Positions 23,473 to 35,328 of a stretch of DNA of 64,000 nt are shown piece after piece. The first letter of the stretch is position 1, and each line of letters opens with the position of its first letter. The DNA is from Phlebotomus papatasi (lineage: Eukaryota; Arthropoda; Insecta; Diptera; Psychodidae), in contig NC_077224.1 of the NCBI RefSeq assembly GCF_024763615.1, forward strand, positions 73,356,712-73,420,711. Direction: 5' to 3'. Made by a program: the position numbers and the translations under genes. A model generated the notes under the pieces. That model was not told where the DNA came from. It was given only the letters and a program-made list of their open reading frames with translations, and searched no databases.

Positions 23473-25293
23473 AGGTGAGATTCTTAACAATCTCACCTAC
23501 TATAATCCTAACAAAATTTCATGTCCTCCGATCGCGCTCAAACTTGGCCAAAATGTGTTTCGCCACTTCCTGATCACGAATATATGGGGGGCTAAGTTAC
23601 GTTCCCGGCCGGCCGGCCGGCCGTCCGGCCGTCCGGCCGCTCTTTGGAGCTTAATAGCTCCTAAACTAAAAAAGATATCGACTTGCGGTTTTCGGCAAAG
23701 GTTATATATCGCATGAAAATTGCAACTTGGTGCATTGACCCCCCACCCCCCACCCCTCCTTCCGCCATTTTGAAGACCCCCCTTTTTTTGTTTTCTCAAT
23801 AGCTCCGCCCCTATGGCATCGAGCGGGCTCAAATTTTAGTATGTTATAGCTGGGCCTTAGAGCTTTCCATCAATACCAAACTTAAGGTCCCCCAAGCCCC
23901 CTGACCCGAGCTATAAGGGTCCAAAAAAAAATTCTTAAAATGGCCATAACTCCGGTTCTAATTGTCCGAATTTAAAAAATGAGGGCTTTTTGGAAAGCTC
24001 TCGTGAAATGCCACTTCCTCTTCTAACATCGCAAGTTCATAAAACCACCGCTAGGGGCGCTATTATTAAAAAGAAAATTTTTAAATCTTAAAAGTTAAAT
24101 AACTCAAAAATTCCTTATGCGATCGGGCTGAAATTTTAGTATGTTGTAGCCGTTAATTATACCTATCAAACAAAAAAAACCTTAAGTTGATCCATAACCC
24201 CTGACCCGAGCTATAAGGGGTCAAAGTTCGAACATTGACCGGCCTCTATCTCCGGTTCTAATTAATATATCGACATAAATTTTACCTTTTTGGTTTCGTC
24301 TCGATGAGCACTTTCAGATGGAAGTTCAAAAAGTCGCCACAGATGGCGCTGTGATAGCGTCAAAATTCATCGAAATTCAAAGACATTTTTCTCAAAAACG
24401 GCATTGTGCAAGTTAATCAAATTTTAGTATGTTATAGTCCAGTCTAGGACGTTTCCAAAATGGTGCGTATGTGCGCTGTGGTTTCAATAGAACCGGAGAT
24501 ATGAGGGGTCAAAGTTCACGAAATTCAAAAAATCATATCTCCGGTTCTATGTGACCGATTTTGATGAATGAGGGCTTAAACGAAAGATCTCACCAAATGC
24601 TACAACTTTCTAGAATATTTGAACTTCGTGGGACCAACACCAGGGGCGCCACAGTCGAAAAACCAATTTCAATATCACATAACCTCAATTATCTCGACTG
24701 TCGCTGAACCGATTTTGATGATTACTGCGACATAACTGTAGAGGACATTTGTCTCTACATTTCATCCATACATCATTTTCCGCTCAGACTACGCTATCAC
24801 TCCGATTTTGCCGTTTAAGTGTGAAAAAATTGATTTTTCCTATAATAACGCTTTGGAATCACTCAGATGCCAATTTGACTGCCTCTACTCCACAAAGACA
24901 CTTAAAATATGGTTTTAAATGGAAAGTCCCACAAAATACAACAATTCTTTGATATAGTTGAAGTTCAACAAATGACTACTTGGGGCACTCTGGATGAAAA
25001 AACGAGTTAAGAAACAAAAAACCTCGATTATCTTGGCTTCTGAGTAATCAATGAGATCATGTTCTATGGGAAAATTATAGAGAACATTCTGGTCTACATT
25101 TCACCCATATATCACTTTTCTGTCACTCCATCCAAATCCTTGATATTTTGGTTTAAATACAAAATTTGTATAATTTCACGAATTTGATTCAAGATAACTG
25201 AATGGCGTCTCCCAACTTCAGCTCTAAATCGAATTTGCATGCACTCCGAGTTAGCTCACGTTAAGAATCTCACCTACATAAGCCGGTTAGGAT
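23473..25293. mobile_element. 1.8-kb element with shared ends and internal repeats of about 300 bp
   Basis: AGGTGAGATTCTTAAC at the left is repeated inverted as GTTAAGAATCTCACCT near the right (25263-25278), and AATCCTAAC / GTTAGGATT also recurs inverted. At the left tip AGGTGAGATT and AATCTCACCT form a 10-bp hairpin. Inside, the phrase AAATTTTAGTATGTTATAG or a close variant occurs near 23832, 24132 and 24420. The phrase CTCCGGTTCTA occurs near 23949, 24250 and 24540, and inverted near 24488. This gives diverged units of about 300 bp. G+C is higher than in neighbouring intron. No long convincing protein frame; a 110-codon minus-strand frame runs through the GGCC tract and looks spurious. Confidence 0.65.
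23606..23639. repeat. GGCC/GTCCGGCC microsatellite
   Basis: A pure G/C tract of GGCC units passing into GTCCGGCC units. It stands out in an AT-rich window and lies within the 23473-25293 element. Confidence 0.9.
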
Positions 25294-27404
25294 TATCTGT
25301 CCCTTTACAAGTCAAATGAGGGAAATTAATGTCAAAGAAGTCTGAGCAATTTCCTTTCTATCGTCAATATAAATTCTCTTGTTCTCCAAAGTGTATCAAT
25401 TATGCAATGATCTTCTGTAATATTCAAAAAGTGTTTGACAAGTCAATTAGTTCTTTATTAATTCAATTTTGATTAGGAACATTTGTTGGAAAGCCTTCTC
25501 AAAAACGCCTTACGAACTATTCGCCAGAAATTATGCCAAAAGCCACATTTGAAATTGTGCTGAATTTTTAACAGAAAAGAAACTTTTGTGGATTAAGGTC
25601 AATGAAAATTCTCGAAATGGAAAAAAGGAACTCTTTGGCAAGAGAAAATTCCATATGATTCATGTTTATGGATAAATGAGGAAAATAAAATTGCTCCGAT
25701 TGGTGTGGAACGTATGAAAAATTCAAGATATAAAGCTAGAATTATATTCTTCAATAAATTGGATTTCTGAATAATTTTCATTATCTAGTGAAAATCGCGA
25801 AATTTGACCTTGATTTTTGCTCTGTTAATTTTCATAAATAAACACGCAAATTAATTAAATTTGAATATTTTTCAATAAGGCATCTTCTAAAGCACAAAAA
25901 GGCAATGAACAATCAAAAAGAAAATGTTTTTGTGGTATTTATTATGATTCTTCATAAATATCGAAAGGAAGAGAGAGAGAGAAAATGAAGAAGAATTTTC
26001 ATTAATAATTCAATAAAGTATTCTCCAATTATTCAGTCACTTGTTCTTGTTTGGGAATTCTAGAAATAGAAATGTAATTGATGGAATCATTTCATTATTA
26101 ATGCGTAGGGCAGTTTCTTTAAGTCTCTTTATGCTCTTTATCCTTGACCTTAACACAAGTCGAATTTTTCAGAAGTTAAAAATAAACTTTGTGGAAACGA
26201 TAACTTATCAATCAAATGCAAATTAGAAACAACACTCAGAAAAATCCACTTATTAAATTCTAATTAAATATGAAAAAGATTAAAGTGTCTAATTTATTGG
26301 AAATCCAGGAAATTCTCATTTTAAATGTCCTAACAAACTTTCTGTATTTCTAAAATCAAAATAAATAAATAGCTTTCGAAAAGATTTTTCGAAATTCAGT
26401 GCCGGGGTTTCCCCGAAAGAAAAGACATTGTAAGATAGACTTCGAAAGACAAAGAAAAGGCAGGCTTGCTTCTCGTTTCGTCCACATGGTGGCTGAAGTT
26501 TGAATTTCAATTTTCAAGTTCGAATTTCAATGCATCTCGAATGTCAACATAAATCTGAATTTGCTTTGTTTTGGGACAAAAAACAATGACAAATAAATGG
26601 GAGAATATTTATCTCCCATTATAATTCTCTCTACCTTGCGCAAGAATTGGGTTTAAACATTTTGATCCAAGTTTGAATTTTTCGAAAATCAACGATATTT
26701 CGAGGATTATCTTCGGATGTGAGCACAGTCAGTTTTTTGTCATTCGAAATTGGATTTCTAGTTGCCATTAATATTATCATTTATTTGCATTCATAAAAGT
26801 TTTAAAACTTCCAGTCAAGTTCGAAAATTTAGTTTTTTTTCCAAAATGTTTGCTATAAATTTATGTCGTTTTGATTAGTAAATAAATAGTTCAAAACTTA
26901 ATTTGTAATTTTCATTCAGTAAATAATTATTCAAAAATTTAAATTTTACATTTTGTAAAGGTTCATTAGGGTTATAATCCAAAAACTAGATATTTTCGAA
27001 CATAGGAAATCGCAATCAAATGTAAAAATATTTCAATACTAAATTTTTATTACAAACAAATTTAAAATCAATGAAACAAACAAAAAAAATCTTTCGAATT
27101 TTATTTCTAAATTTCTTTCAGACATGTCTTTCGACAAATATAATCAAACAAATCTTTCAAAGTATTTTTTCTCTCGAACTTATTGAAAAATATTTCGAAA
27201 TGCCTCTTAAAGTATTTTTCATTTTTGTGTCAAGAATATTTTTGATTTGTTGCCTTTTTTAAAGAATATATCGAATATACGCTTCTATTTATATTTCGAA
27301 TATAGTTTTTCAAAGTATTTCGAATTATGTTTTACTGCTCGAACTCAAAAAGAGCGCAATATACGTATCATCAGTTTTTTTCAACTTGTTATCTTCCTGG
27401 AACT
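25294..27404. other. Rtnl1 intron, no gene
   Basis: AT-rich. From about 26380 onward the motif TTCGAA/TTTCGAA becomes frequent and remains so to about 28680, suggesting a very decayed satellite or repeat field. No coding gene recognised. Confidence 0.4.
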
Positions 27405-28100
27405 TAGAGAGTAAAAGATATCAACTTCCAGTTTTCTATGACTCCTCTAAAAACATTATCTAGGAACTTTATTTTCCCTTTTTCCCAGAACGGCCCTCCA
27501 TCCTTTCTAAAACCATGTTTTTTGGATTTGTTTCAAAAAGAGCTCCAGAGATTTTTCGTATGTTTTAAAGGTAACCAAAGCGAGGATTTTGTCCATAGAA
27601 ACCCATAACCAAAAAAAATTCGACATCGAATTTTCGTAGGTCAAAGTTGAGCCACTTCGAAGGGCACATTTCTATACCGCTTTGCCTAAATTTGAATTTT
27701 TTGAAAGGGTTTGAAATTTCCAATCTAAATGTACTAAACTTAATCAAAAATCAATCAACAAAATACCCGTTGGTACTCATAAATTATTTCTTTCATATTT
27801 ATTGTTTGGTTTTCGATCTAGAGACTAAACGGTAAGAGATATCGACTTCCAGTCTGACGTGTCCCCTATGTTGTGTAAAAGAAACGTTTCCTTCTTCCCC
27901 CTACCCTGTATATCCCCTCCAAAACCATGTTTTTCTGGGTTTTCTCGAAAAGACTCCATCGATTTCTTTTATTTCAGAGAATATGATTTGGAGGTAGTCC
28001 ATTAAATATCTCGTCCTTAAACACCTATGATCGAAAAAAATTTCGATATCGACTTTTCGTCGGTCAAAGTTAGGCTACTTTGGAATGCCTATTTCTCCAT
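27405..28100. repeat. Two diverged tandem copies related to the 23.5-25.3 kb element
   Basis: AAAGATATCAACTTCCAGT near 27416 and GAGATATCGACTTCCAGT near 27835 start two copies about 420 bp apart. Both contain AAAACCATGTTTTT and later TCGTAGGTCAAAGTTGAGCC / TCGTCGGTCAAAGTTAGGCT. The start resembles AAGATATCGACTTGCGGTTT near 23672 inside the larger element. Confidence 0.6.
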
Positions 28101-28687
28101 CGATATGCTTAAATTCAAAAAATAAATGAGAAGCGAAACAGAAATAACCTTTTAAGCATTAAAAATCGCGCGAAGAGATAATTCATAGAGAGTTCTATGT
28201 TATGTTGTGAGTTCGAACATTCCGCAAAATTGGGACTCTTCGCCATCTTTCTTAAAGTACATTGCAAAAATATCTTTCCAACTTGTTTCTTAAATGTGCT
28301 TCAAGCAGACCTTTCAAAATTTTATTTCATATTATGTCTTTGGCTTTAGGTTAGTTTGGCTATAATTTTCGAAGTCGGATTCGGAAATGACTTTTAAACT
28401 ATTTTTCGAACATGTTTCTGCGAATTTTTTTTATTTCCAACATATTTTTGAGGACATTTCGGAGAAATTTTTATCCGATTTTTTTTAACATACTTTACAA
28501 ATACATTTTTCGAAGTTCTTAAGTGTTATTCGAACATACTTTTCGAAATATGTTTCGGATATAGGTTTACAATTTTGTTTCGAAATATCTTCGGACATGT
28601 GTTTCAGATTTTCAACTGAAGCACTTTTCATTTTTACTTAAAATTTCGAAAAATTATGATTTTTCGAAAATCTTATTTCATGAAGTA

Positions 28688-30283
28688 GGGTAAGTTGCAT
28701 AAGTTGGAACAATTTCCAGAGGCTCGAACTTTGATACAAGATTAAAGACATTATAAATACATTTTTCCCTGATGACATACATAAATTTGCTCCTTGATTC
28801 TTCTAGAATATTACCGTTTCATGGAAATTCTTGAAAAACAGTTTGAAAAGTTCTTAAATAAAAGAAAAATACGTGAGTGCAAAACAATATAATTTGGACA
28901 GGGTGGGACAAGTTGGACGTGGGAATTTGGACAATGCGTAGGGGAAGGTTGTGCAAGTTTCAAGATTTTTTACTGAATGCCATACAAACTGAATCAATTG
29001 TACCACTAGGGTAAAGCGTATAATTAAAAAGTAAAAAACATTAAGGCTTAGATATATATTATTTATTAAATCTTTTTCTTGGATATTTTAATTTTCTTGC
29101 TTTGCTCCTTTTCTTCTTTTATTTTGAGCCTTTCTTCCTGTTTCTGAAGTCTAATTCTTTTTTTTCTTGCATAGCCTCTTCAAACATGAATTTAAAAACT
29201 CCATAGAATAATATTAGATACCTGTCCACCTTTGGGCGAAAGCATTACACCCGTTTCGTCAAGATTAAAGACACGATCAGGAGGAAGTTCCAGAAGATCT
29301 TTGGATTTTAAATATTCATGAGTTTTCTCAAACCACTCAGTGGTAATACCAGCTCTTTGGGTTGTGTATGCTTCTGGTGTACGAAGTCTCAATTCTGGGT
29401 ATCTGTTCAAAAAGCTCTTGAACCAAGAGTATCCTGGCCTTCCATCGGTGAACTCGTTGACAATCTTGAACTTCTTACAAATAATTTGCACAGTGTTGAG
29501 GACTTGATCTTTTGTTATAGGATGCCACTTGTCACTGCATCCTAAAATCCATTCAACGAGCTCATCTTCTATATCTTTTGGCAGCGTAGGAGGCCTTCCC
29601 CCAGAGCATTCTTCCGGACATTTCCCGGTCAGCTTATTAAAAAGTGTTGTTCTTGGCACCCCAAATAATACTGACACCTGACTTAGTGGCTTTCCTTGAC
29701 GAAAAGCTTCCAGTGCTTTGTTCACTTGGTCTTGAGTATAGGATTTGTACTTTTTCAATTTATTTGCCTTTTTACCGATCTGAAATAAAAAGAAAACCCC
29801 TGCAATACAATCGTATCTCCGGATGTCCAACTTGTCACTTTTGCTCACGCTTCAAATAAGCACTTTTTCTTCATACAGTTAGTAATTATATCAAATAAAA
29901 CCATTACGTACCGTTAACTATCGAGATTAAACACTTTATTCCACTAAAATTTGCCAGAAATATTGAGAAATGTCAACAGAACCGAAAAACCAAAGTCACT
30001 CTTCTTGTGTTTTTATTAGGAAAAAATGGCCGATCGATGTATTTTTTCGACGGTGAAAAGTTACACTGTCAATTGAGGTGAGAATTTTATACGTTAAATC
30101 TTATTCATATGAATGGATTTTCACTTTATTTGCAGCACAAGGAACCAAATAATTAAACTATAACATAGAAAAATATACTAATTAAAATTTAGTACTGTAT
30201 TTATCAAGAAAAAATTGACTGTCCAACTTGTCCCAGCGAGATTTTCCAACTTTTGCCATTGTCCAACTTGTACCAATTTACCC
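28688..30283 (-). mobile_element. Internally deleted pogo/Tigger-like DNA transposon
   Basis: TA-flanked (28686-28687, 30284-30285). Ends are GGGTAAGTTGCATAAGTTGG on the left and CCAACTTGTACCAATTTACCC on the right, with extra TTGGACA-type subterminal repeats. On the minus strand it carries a broken transposase (29066-29848). The ends match the MITEs at 9443, 49845 and 63590, so this is close to their autonomous source. Confidence 0.85.
29066..29848 (-). pseudogene. pogo/jerky-type transposase, truncated
   Basis: The minus-strand frame 29848-29192 encodes, in order, a psq-type helix-turn-helix (YTQDQVNKALEAFRQGKPLS ... FGVPRTTLFNKLTGK), a CENPB-type DNA-binding region (LPKDIEDELVEWILG), the stretch GRPGYSWFKSFLNRYPELRL, and the start of the DDE nuclease with the first catalytic aspartate in RVFNLDETGVMLSPKGGQV. 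It then stops, with the remaining catalytic core missing. Downstream, one frame shift away, a basic lysine/glutamate-rich tail (ERLKIKEEKEQSKKIK) ends at 29066, typical of the C-terminus of such transposases. An acceptor (pyrimidine tract, TTTCAG) near 29780 suggests that the first residues of the open frame are intronic. It cannot be active. Confidence 0.85.
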
Positions 30284-30639
30284 TACATGTTCTTTTCTAA
30301 AATTTCAAATGTTCGTTGTTTTTCTGAGTGCTATTCAACAAATTTATTATAAGAATGCTCTAAACAATGTTTGAATGCGCCAAAGTGATTTATACTCTTG
30401 TCCCATTCATTGTACATATTCAGTGTGTAAAAGTCAATTCAGAACAGCAGGATTCCTTATCAATTCATGATGTTCATATAGTAATATCAGTGCTCCCAAA
30501 TGGAGGATGATAAACTCACGGGGATTAAAGAGCTTTCAGATAATGTTGTGTTGTCTGTTTTAGTACAATTCCAGTGTTTTGTCTTCCTTTTGAGTTTCAG
30601 TCTGCTGATTGTTTTTCATTTGCCCATCAAATCGCATTA

Positions 30640-31583
30640 GTCATTTTTCCTACAAAGTCTTCTCTTCTGAATTATAGATGCCATTTAGAATGTTCTAATA
30701 GGGGTATTTCTATTGGTGTTTGTGTGTCCATTTAGAATCATACACACTTTGTATGCGACTCTGGGAGATTCACATACTTCCCCTCCGTGGTATAGTTGTA
30801 CTATTTTTTTTCTTGTAATATGGGTGAGAGAATCAACACTTTGTTCTCTCGACAATTTGCAATTGCGTCTCATATTTTAACAGCTCGTGACATTTCCAGC
30901 CAATTCGCGGGTTTAACAGTGAGTTTTGGTTGATGTCTTTTCGCGGGTAATTGCCATTGAAGGCTTTTGAAGTGATTTTGTGGAAGATCATAACGGATCG
31001 GGAAAAATTCAAATTGTTCCCTGTATCCGGGGAAAAATTGGGAAAACAAGGAAGGAAAAATAAAGGGATAGTACGGGAGGAAAGCCTTGCGCAAAATCTC
31101 CCATAATTTGAGTGCGCATGTGATTATTTTGCTGGAAATTGCCGATCGATAGATGTGAATTTTCTGTTGTGTTGTGTGGTGTTCCCTTTTTGGCCAGGAG
31201 GTTCTGCGAAGGTTGTGTCCTCATTGGGAAAGAAAAAATTATTCTTCACGCTGGATAGATTTTCTTTCCAGTTAGTTGTGTTGAATGTTTGTGAAGTGAA
31301 CAAAGAGGAATAAAAAAAAAATAATCAAAGAAGATAATTAGGTTTTTCCACCAAACAAAAAGTTGTGGAGGGCAACAACAGAAAAAAAAATCGAATCAGT
31401 GCAATTTTTTACTGCAACATCGATAAAAGTCGCATTAAGTGGAGTTTTCTCAACTAGGAAAAGTCAGTGTTTTGACCTTTTGGGAATTGGTTTGGGAAAG
31501 GGGTTTCAGAAGTGTTAAGGTGTGGTGTTTTATATTTTTTTTCCCTGTGAAAAGTCTTTGTTGTCGTTTTTATCCTGCTGAAA
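30640..31583 (+). promoter_or_regulatory. Rtnl1: Probable alternative promoter and 5' UTR of Rtnl1
   Basis: A transposon-free stretch with higher G+C than the flanking intron leads straight into the ATG at 31584. TTAACAGTGAGTTTTGG near 30913 resembles an insect initiator (ACAGTG). Apparent open frames on the minus strand here are unremarkable. Assignment as promoter/UTR is inferred from position and texture. Confidence 0.4.
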
Positions 31584-31656
31584 ATGGCTCATTCTGCTGA
31601 AGGGAGTAATGGACAATTGGCTAGAAAGCCTCTCATCTGCTGCCTCATTGATCCTC
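31584..31656 (+). CDS. Rtnl1: Candidate short alternative first exon of Rtnl1 (form b)
   Basis: ATG in good context (GAAAATGGC) followed by 24 codons (MAHSAEGSNGQLARKP...) and one extra base, ending at donor GTAAGA (31657). Phase 1 is exactly what the 36-nt micro-exon at 35293 and the domain exon at 52120 require. Joined with the micro-exon it would give a 228-aa reticulon consisting almost only of the membrane domain, as in the short reticulon isoforms of other animals. The translated tail contains LICCLIDP. No homology is claimed for the 24 residues themselves; the case rests on ATG, donor, phase and the promoter-like upstream sequence. Confidence 0.6.
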
Positions 31657-32339
31657 GTAAGAAATTTTCTTATCTCAAAAATAAACGCACTCATTATCGG
31701 GAAGTTCATAATTTGGTGCTTCTTAGCGACTCATTTTTTTTTCTTCCCGGAATCTCAAGAAGGGAGACAAAAATGCCTCTCTGGTCTCCCAAATAATTTC
31801 ATAGAGGTCAATTGATTGGCCTTTTTACAATGAAATAACAATATAAAGTCCCCTCTAACGAAGATTATATAATGCCGGAGAGAACTCACGGTACAGCACA
31901 TCTCATAGTGTCCATAATTATGACGCTTTCTGCAGCATCGCACGAAAGAAAAAGAGAAAAAAAAATTGGTGTCATGCCTTTTATGCTACTCAACAAAATA
32001 CTCTTAAGCCCCGATCAAATGCATTTCAGTTGCGGTTTCATATTGCAGAAATTGTATTAGATTTCCAGAGATATTTTTGCTTATAATCTTCTTCTAGGTG
32101 AGTTCTTTTGAGATGAACTTGGGAATTGATACAACGGTTGAATATTGTTAAGTCTTCACGCTCTTGCACATCTCAGGCTTGTGTTTCTGAGAAAAAAACA
32201 GCGTGAATAGAAATTAAGAAAAATTATCTTCAAGGTTTTAAACCACAAATGGTCATCTTTTTGCAAAAAAAATTCCAATACCGGTAAACTTTATTTTCTT
32301 TTATGACGAGGGGTAGTTTAATTTAAAAACAAAAGGCCC
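31657..32339. other. Rtnl1 intron, no gene
   Basis: Open frames at 31755-32060 on both strands have no recognised features. AT-rich intron. Confidence 0.4.
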
Positions 32340-34300
32340 AAAAACGTTTCCGTGAAAGCCAAAACATAACCAGAAAAACATGGAAAGAGTTCTAAACCGC
32401 GAAAAAATACGAAAACATTCCAAAAACTACGAAATCATTTCTAGAAATACGGAAATGCTTTCAAGAGATATGAAAATAATTTTAAGCTTACACTGAGAAA
32501 AAAAGAGGCTCCGATTAACTTTTTTTCGTCATAACTTTAACACTTTTCGGGTGTAAAAATATATCAACATTTTTTAGTGTTAATTTTACACCTTTTAAGG
32601 GTAAACTCAACATGAAAGAAGGGTAACTTTAACCCATAATACACCTAAAAAGGGTAATATTTACACAGTTTTCGGATCAATACTGCAGGGTAAAATTAAC
32701 ATTTCCGGAATGTTATTTTCACTTTATCGGATTTCTCTCAGTGTATGAAAACAACCTTGAACAATATGAAATCATTTCTCTAAATATGGAAAACACGTCT
32801 AAAAAATACGCAAACGTCTCTAGAAATGCGAAAACGTTTCCAGTAAAATGAGAACGTTTTTAGAAATGCATAAAACACATAAAACCATTCAAAAAAACAT
32901 GAAAACATTTCTAAAAGAATGAAAACGTGTCCAAGAAATATGAAAATATTTCTTAAAATACGGAACATGAAAGACAGAAACGCGGAAACACATTCAAGAA
33001 ATCCGTAAAGTTTTCTTTTTAAAAGGGGAAAGGTTTCTAGAAACATAGAAACCTTAAAAATCGCAAAATCGTATCCAAGAAAAACGAGAACATTTCGAAA
33101 ATCGAGGGACTGCATACAAAAAATACGAAAACGTTCTTAGGAACACGGAAACCTTTAAAAAAAGGAAACGGGGAAATAGAAAATACATCCAAGGAATACA
33201 GATTTTTTTTCAAAAATACGTAATAGCGTCTAAGAAATACGAAAACATTTTTAAAATCTAGGTAACGCTTCCAATAAATATGAAAACGTTTCTAGAAACA
33301 CGGAAAACTTAAAAAAAAAGAAACGAGGAAATACATCCAAGAAATACGGAAATGTTCCAAAAAGTGCAGTCGCATGTCCTAGAAATACGGAAACATTTCT
33401 AGAATTTAGGAAACGCAACTTAGAAATACGAAAACATTTCTAGAAACACATAAACCTTTTAAAAAAACTGGTAAATATACATGCAAGTAATCCGGAAACG
33501 TTTTTTAAATCACAAAGACGCCACTGAAGAAAACGAAAACGTTTTGAATAACACGTATACACAGCATCCAAGAATATAGAAACGTTTTTAAAATTGCGGA
33601 AATACAATAAATAAATACGAAAATGTTTCCAAAATTTTTGAAATGCATTCAAGAAAATACTAAATCGTTTCTGGAACAGCGAAAACCTGTCACTAATCGT
33701 GGAAATGCATTCAGGGAATATGAAAACGTTCTTTAGAAACCAGAAAACGTATCCGAGGATTATGGAAACAATTTCAAAATCACGGAAACGCCTCTTAGAA
33801 AAATGATAATGAAAACGTTTTTAATAACATAGGCACATGTCTCTAAAATTGCGGAAATGCAGTAAAAAAATACAAGAACGTTTCTAAGCCAAAACCTATT
33901 CAAGAAATACAGAAACATTTCTAGAAGTGCGGAAACGTATTTAAAGTATGCAGAAACGTTTCTAAAATTATGGAAACGCATTTAAGAAAGAGAAAAGTCT
34001 TTGTAGAAACACGGAAACTTTTTAGGAAAAACGATAATGCATCCAATCAGTACATAATCGTATCAGGATATTATAGAAACGTATAAAAGAAATATGAAAA
34101 CGTTTCTAAAATCGTGGAACTCGAAAACATTTCTAGAATGACGGAAATCCATTTATGAAATCTGGGAACGTTTCAAGAACTAGACGAGCCTTTGTAGAAA
34201 CACGAAAACCTTTTCAGAAACGCGATAATGCATGTAATAAACACGAAATCGTTTCAGGATATGCAGAAACGTACCCAAAAAATATGGAAACGTTTAAATC
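32340..34300. repeat. Degenerate satellite, GAAACG/GAAAACGTTTC units
   Basis: About 2 kb of imperfect tandem units of roughly 30-40 bases built from AAATACGAAAACGTTTCTAG, GGAAACG and TCCAAGAAATACGG variants. The minus strand gives several phenylalanine-rich open frames that are simply the repeat translated. A MITE is inserted near the left end (32491-32743). Confidence 0.85.
32491..32743. mobile_element. TA-flanked MITE, CACTGAGAAA family, inserted in the satellite
   Basis: Ends CACTGAGAAAAAAAGAG and TTTCTCTCAGTG, flanked by TA at 32489-32490 and 32744-32745. The interior repeats a GGGTAA/TTTACACCTTTT theme and is unlike the surrounding GAAACG satellite, so it inserted after the satellite had formed. 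Confidence 0.8.
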
Positions 34301-35292
34301 CTTAAAATTATTTCGTGCTTTCACACTTTCTGATTGGCTAGAACTCGATTTTTTTTTCGAAGCTCTAACTAATCAGATAACATACATTAATTCAATATAA
34401 ATAGTGAAAAGTACAAGATTGATAAAAATATGAATTTTTATTAAAAAAAAAAAACTTACAGAAATGAGTCAAATTCTTAACTATCTAAGATTGTTGCAAG
34501 AAAATTAAATTTTTGACACTGTTAGAAATTTTTTCGATATACAAGAATTTTCGTTAGAAATATAGTAATCACGTTTTTTCATATAGTTTCCTTAGAAAGT
34601 TCTTTTAAAAATTTCATTCTAGAGGAGATGTTCGAAAATTTTCGGATATCTTATCATTCGAAATAAATATCATTTAAAAAAATGTCTACTAACAATAGTT
34701 TACTTTGTATTATGTTTTTCTAACATTTGAAATGTAGTTCTAAAGTATTTTACGAAAATCTCTTTTTAGGATTCATTTTCAAATTCGAATATTAAAATTC
34801 ACGAAAATTCCTGTTGAAATACATTTCGAAATTTGATTTGAAATGCCTTCTGTAACTCTTTGATACTTGGAATAATTATATTATATTATAGGATTTAGGG
34901 CTATGACTCTTTTTCGAGGACCTAACTCGAAAATCTACGTTTGGAGTAATTTTCGAAGTTTAAATAACTACGAAAAAATGCTTTCTATTGTAAATATAAA
35001 AATACTGCTGAGTACTTCATGCTTGAAATGCAACATGTATTAGGCACATTTAATAAACTAGAAATTTTCTTCTAAATTTAAATCTAAATTTGTATAATTT
35101 TATTTGAACCTACCTTAACTAATTAAAAATTCACTAATCCGCTTTTTTTATATACTTCAAAAATCTTGTTTACTTTGCTTTTTATCGATTTAATATTTTA
35201 TGCTTTCATCTTGTTTCATGTTATTCGCTTACCATCTCACTTCCTCTGTGCTTAACACTAACAAACTGCTATAAATTATTTTCCTTTTACAG
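34301..35292. other. Rtnl1 intron, no gene
   Basis: AT-rich, with scattered TTCGAA-type motifs resembling 26.4-28.7 kb. It ends in the acceptor TTTTCCTTTTACAG of the micro-exon. Confidence 0.5.
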
Positions 35293-35328
35293 ATACATGG
35301 TTTAAGCCCGAACGCTTGCATCCAAAAG
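35293..35328 (+). CDS. Rtnl1: Rtnl1 36-nt micro-exon
   Basis: Acceptor TTTTCCTTTTACAG, 36 coding bases, donor GTAAGA. Read in phase 1 it encodes TWFKPERLHPK with one split codon on each side, and joins in frame to VESLIYWRDP of the domain exon at 52120. The peptide lies just before the membrane domain, where insect reticulons carry a similar short basic segment as far as I recall. Because it is 36 nt and phase-symmetric it can be included or skipped without altering frame. First exons at 8367 and 31584 lie upstream and could use it; those at 40463 and 46058 lie downstream and could not. Confidence 0.75.

Noticed and set aside
23500..23832. 110-codon minus-strand frame with Gly/Arg-rich stretch
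   Set aside because: It runs through the GGCC microsatellite and poly-C blocks; no other sign of coding.
32780..33981. Phe-rich minus-strand open frames (up to 111 codons)
   Set aside because: They are the GAAACG satellite translated; no start context, no variation beyond the repeat.
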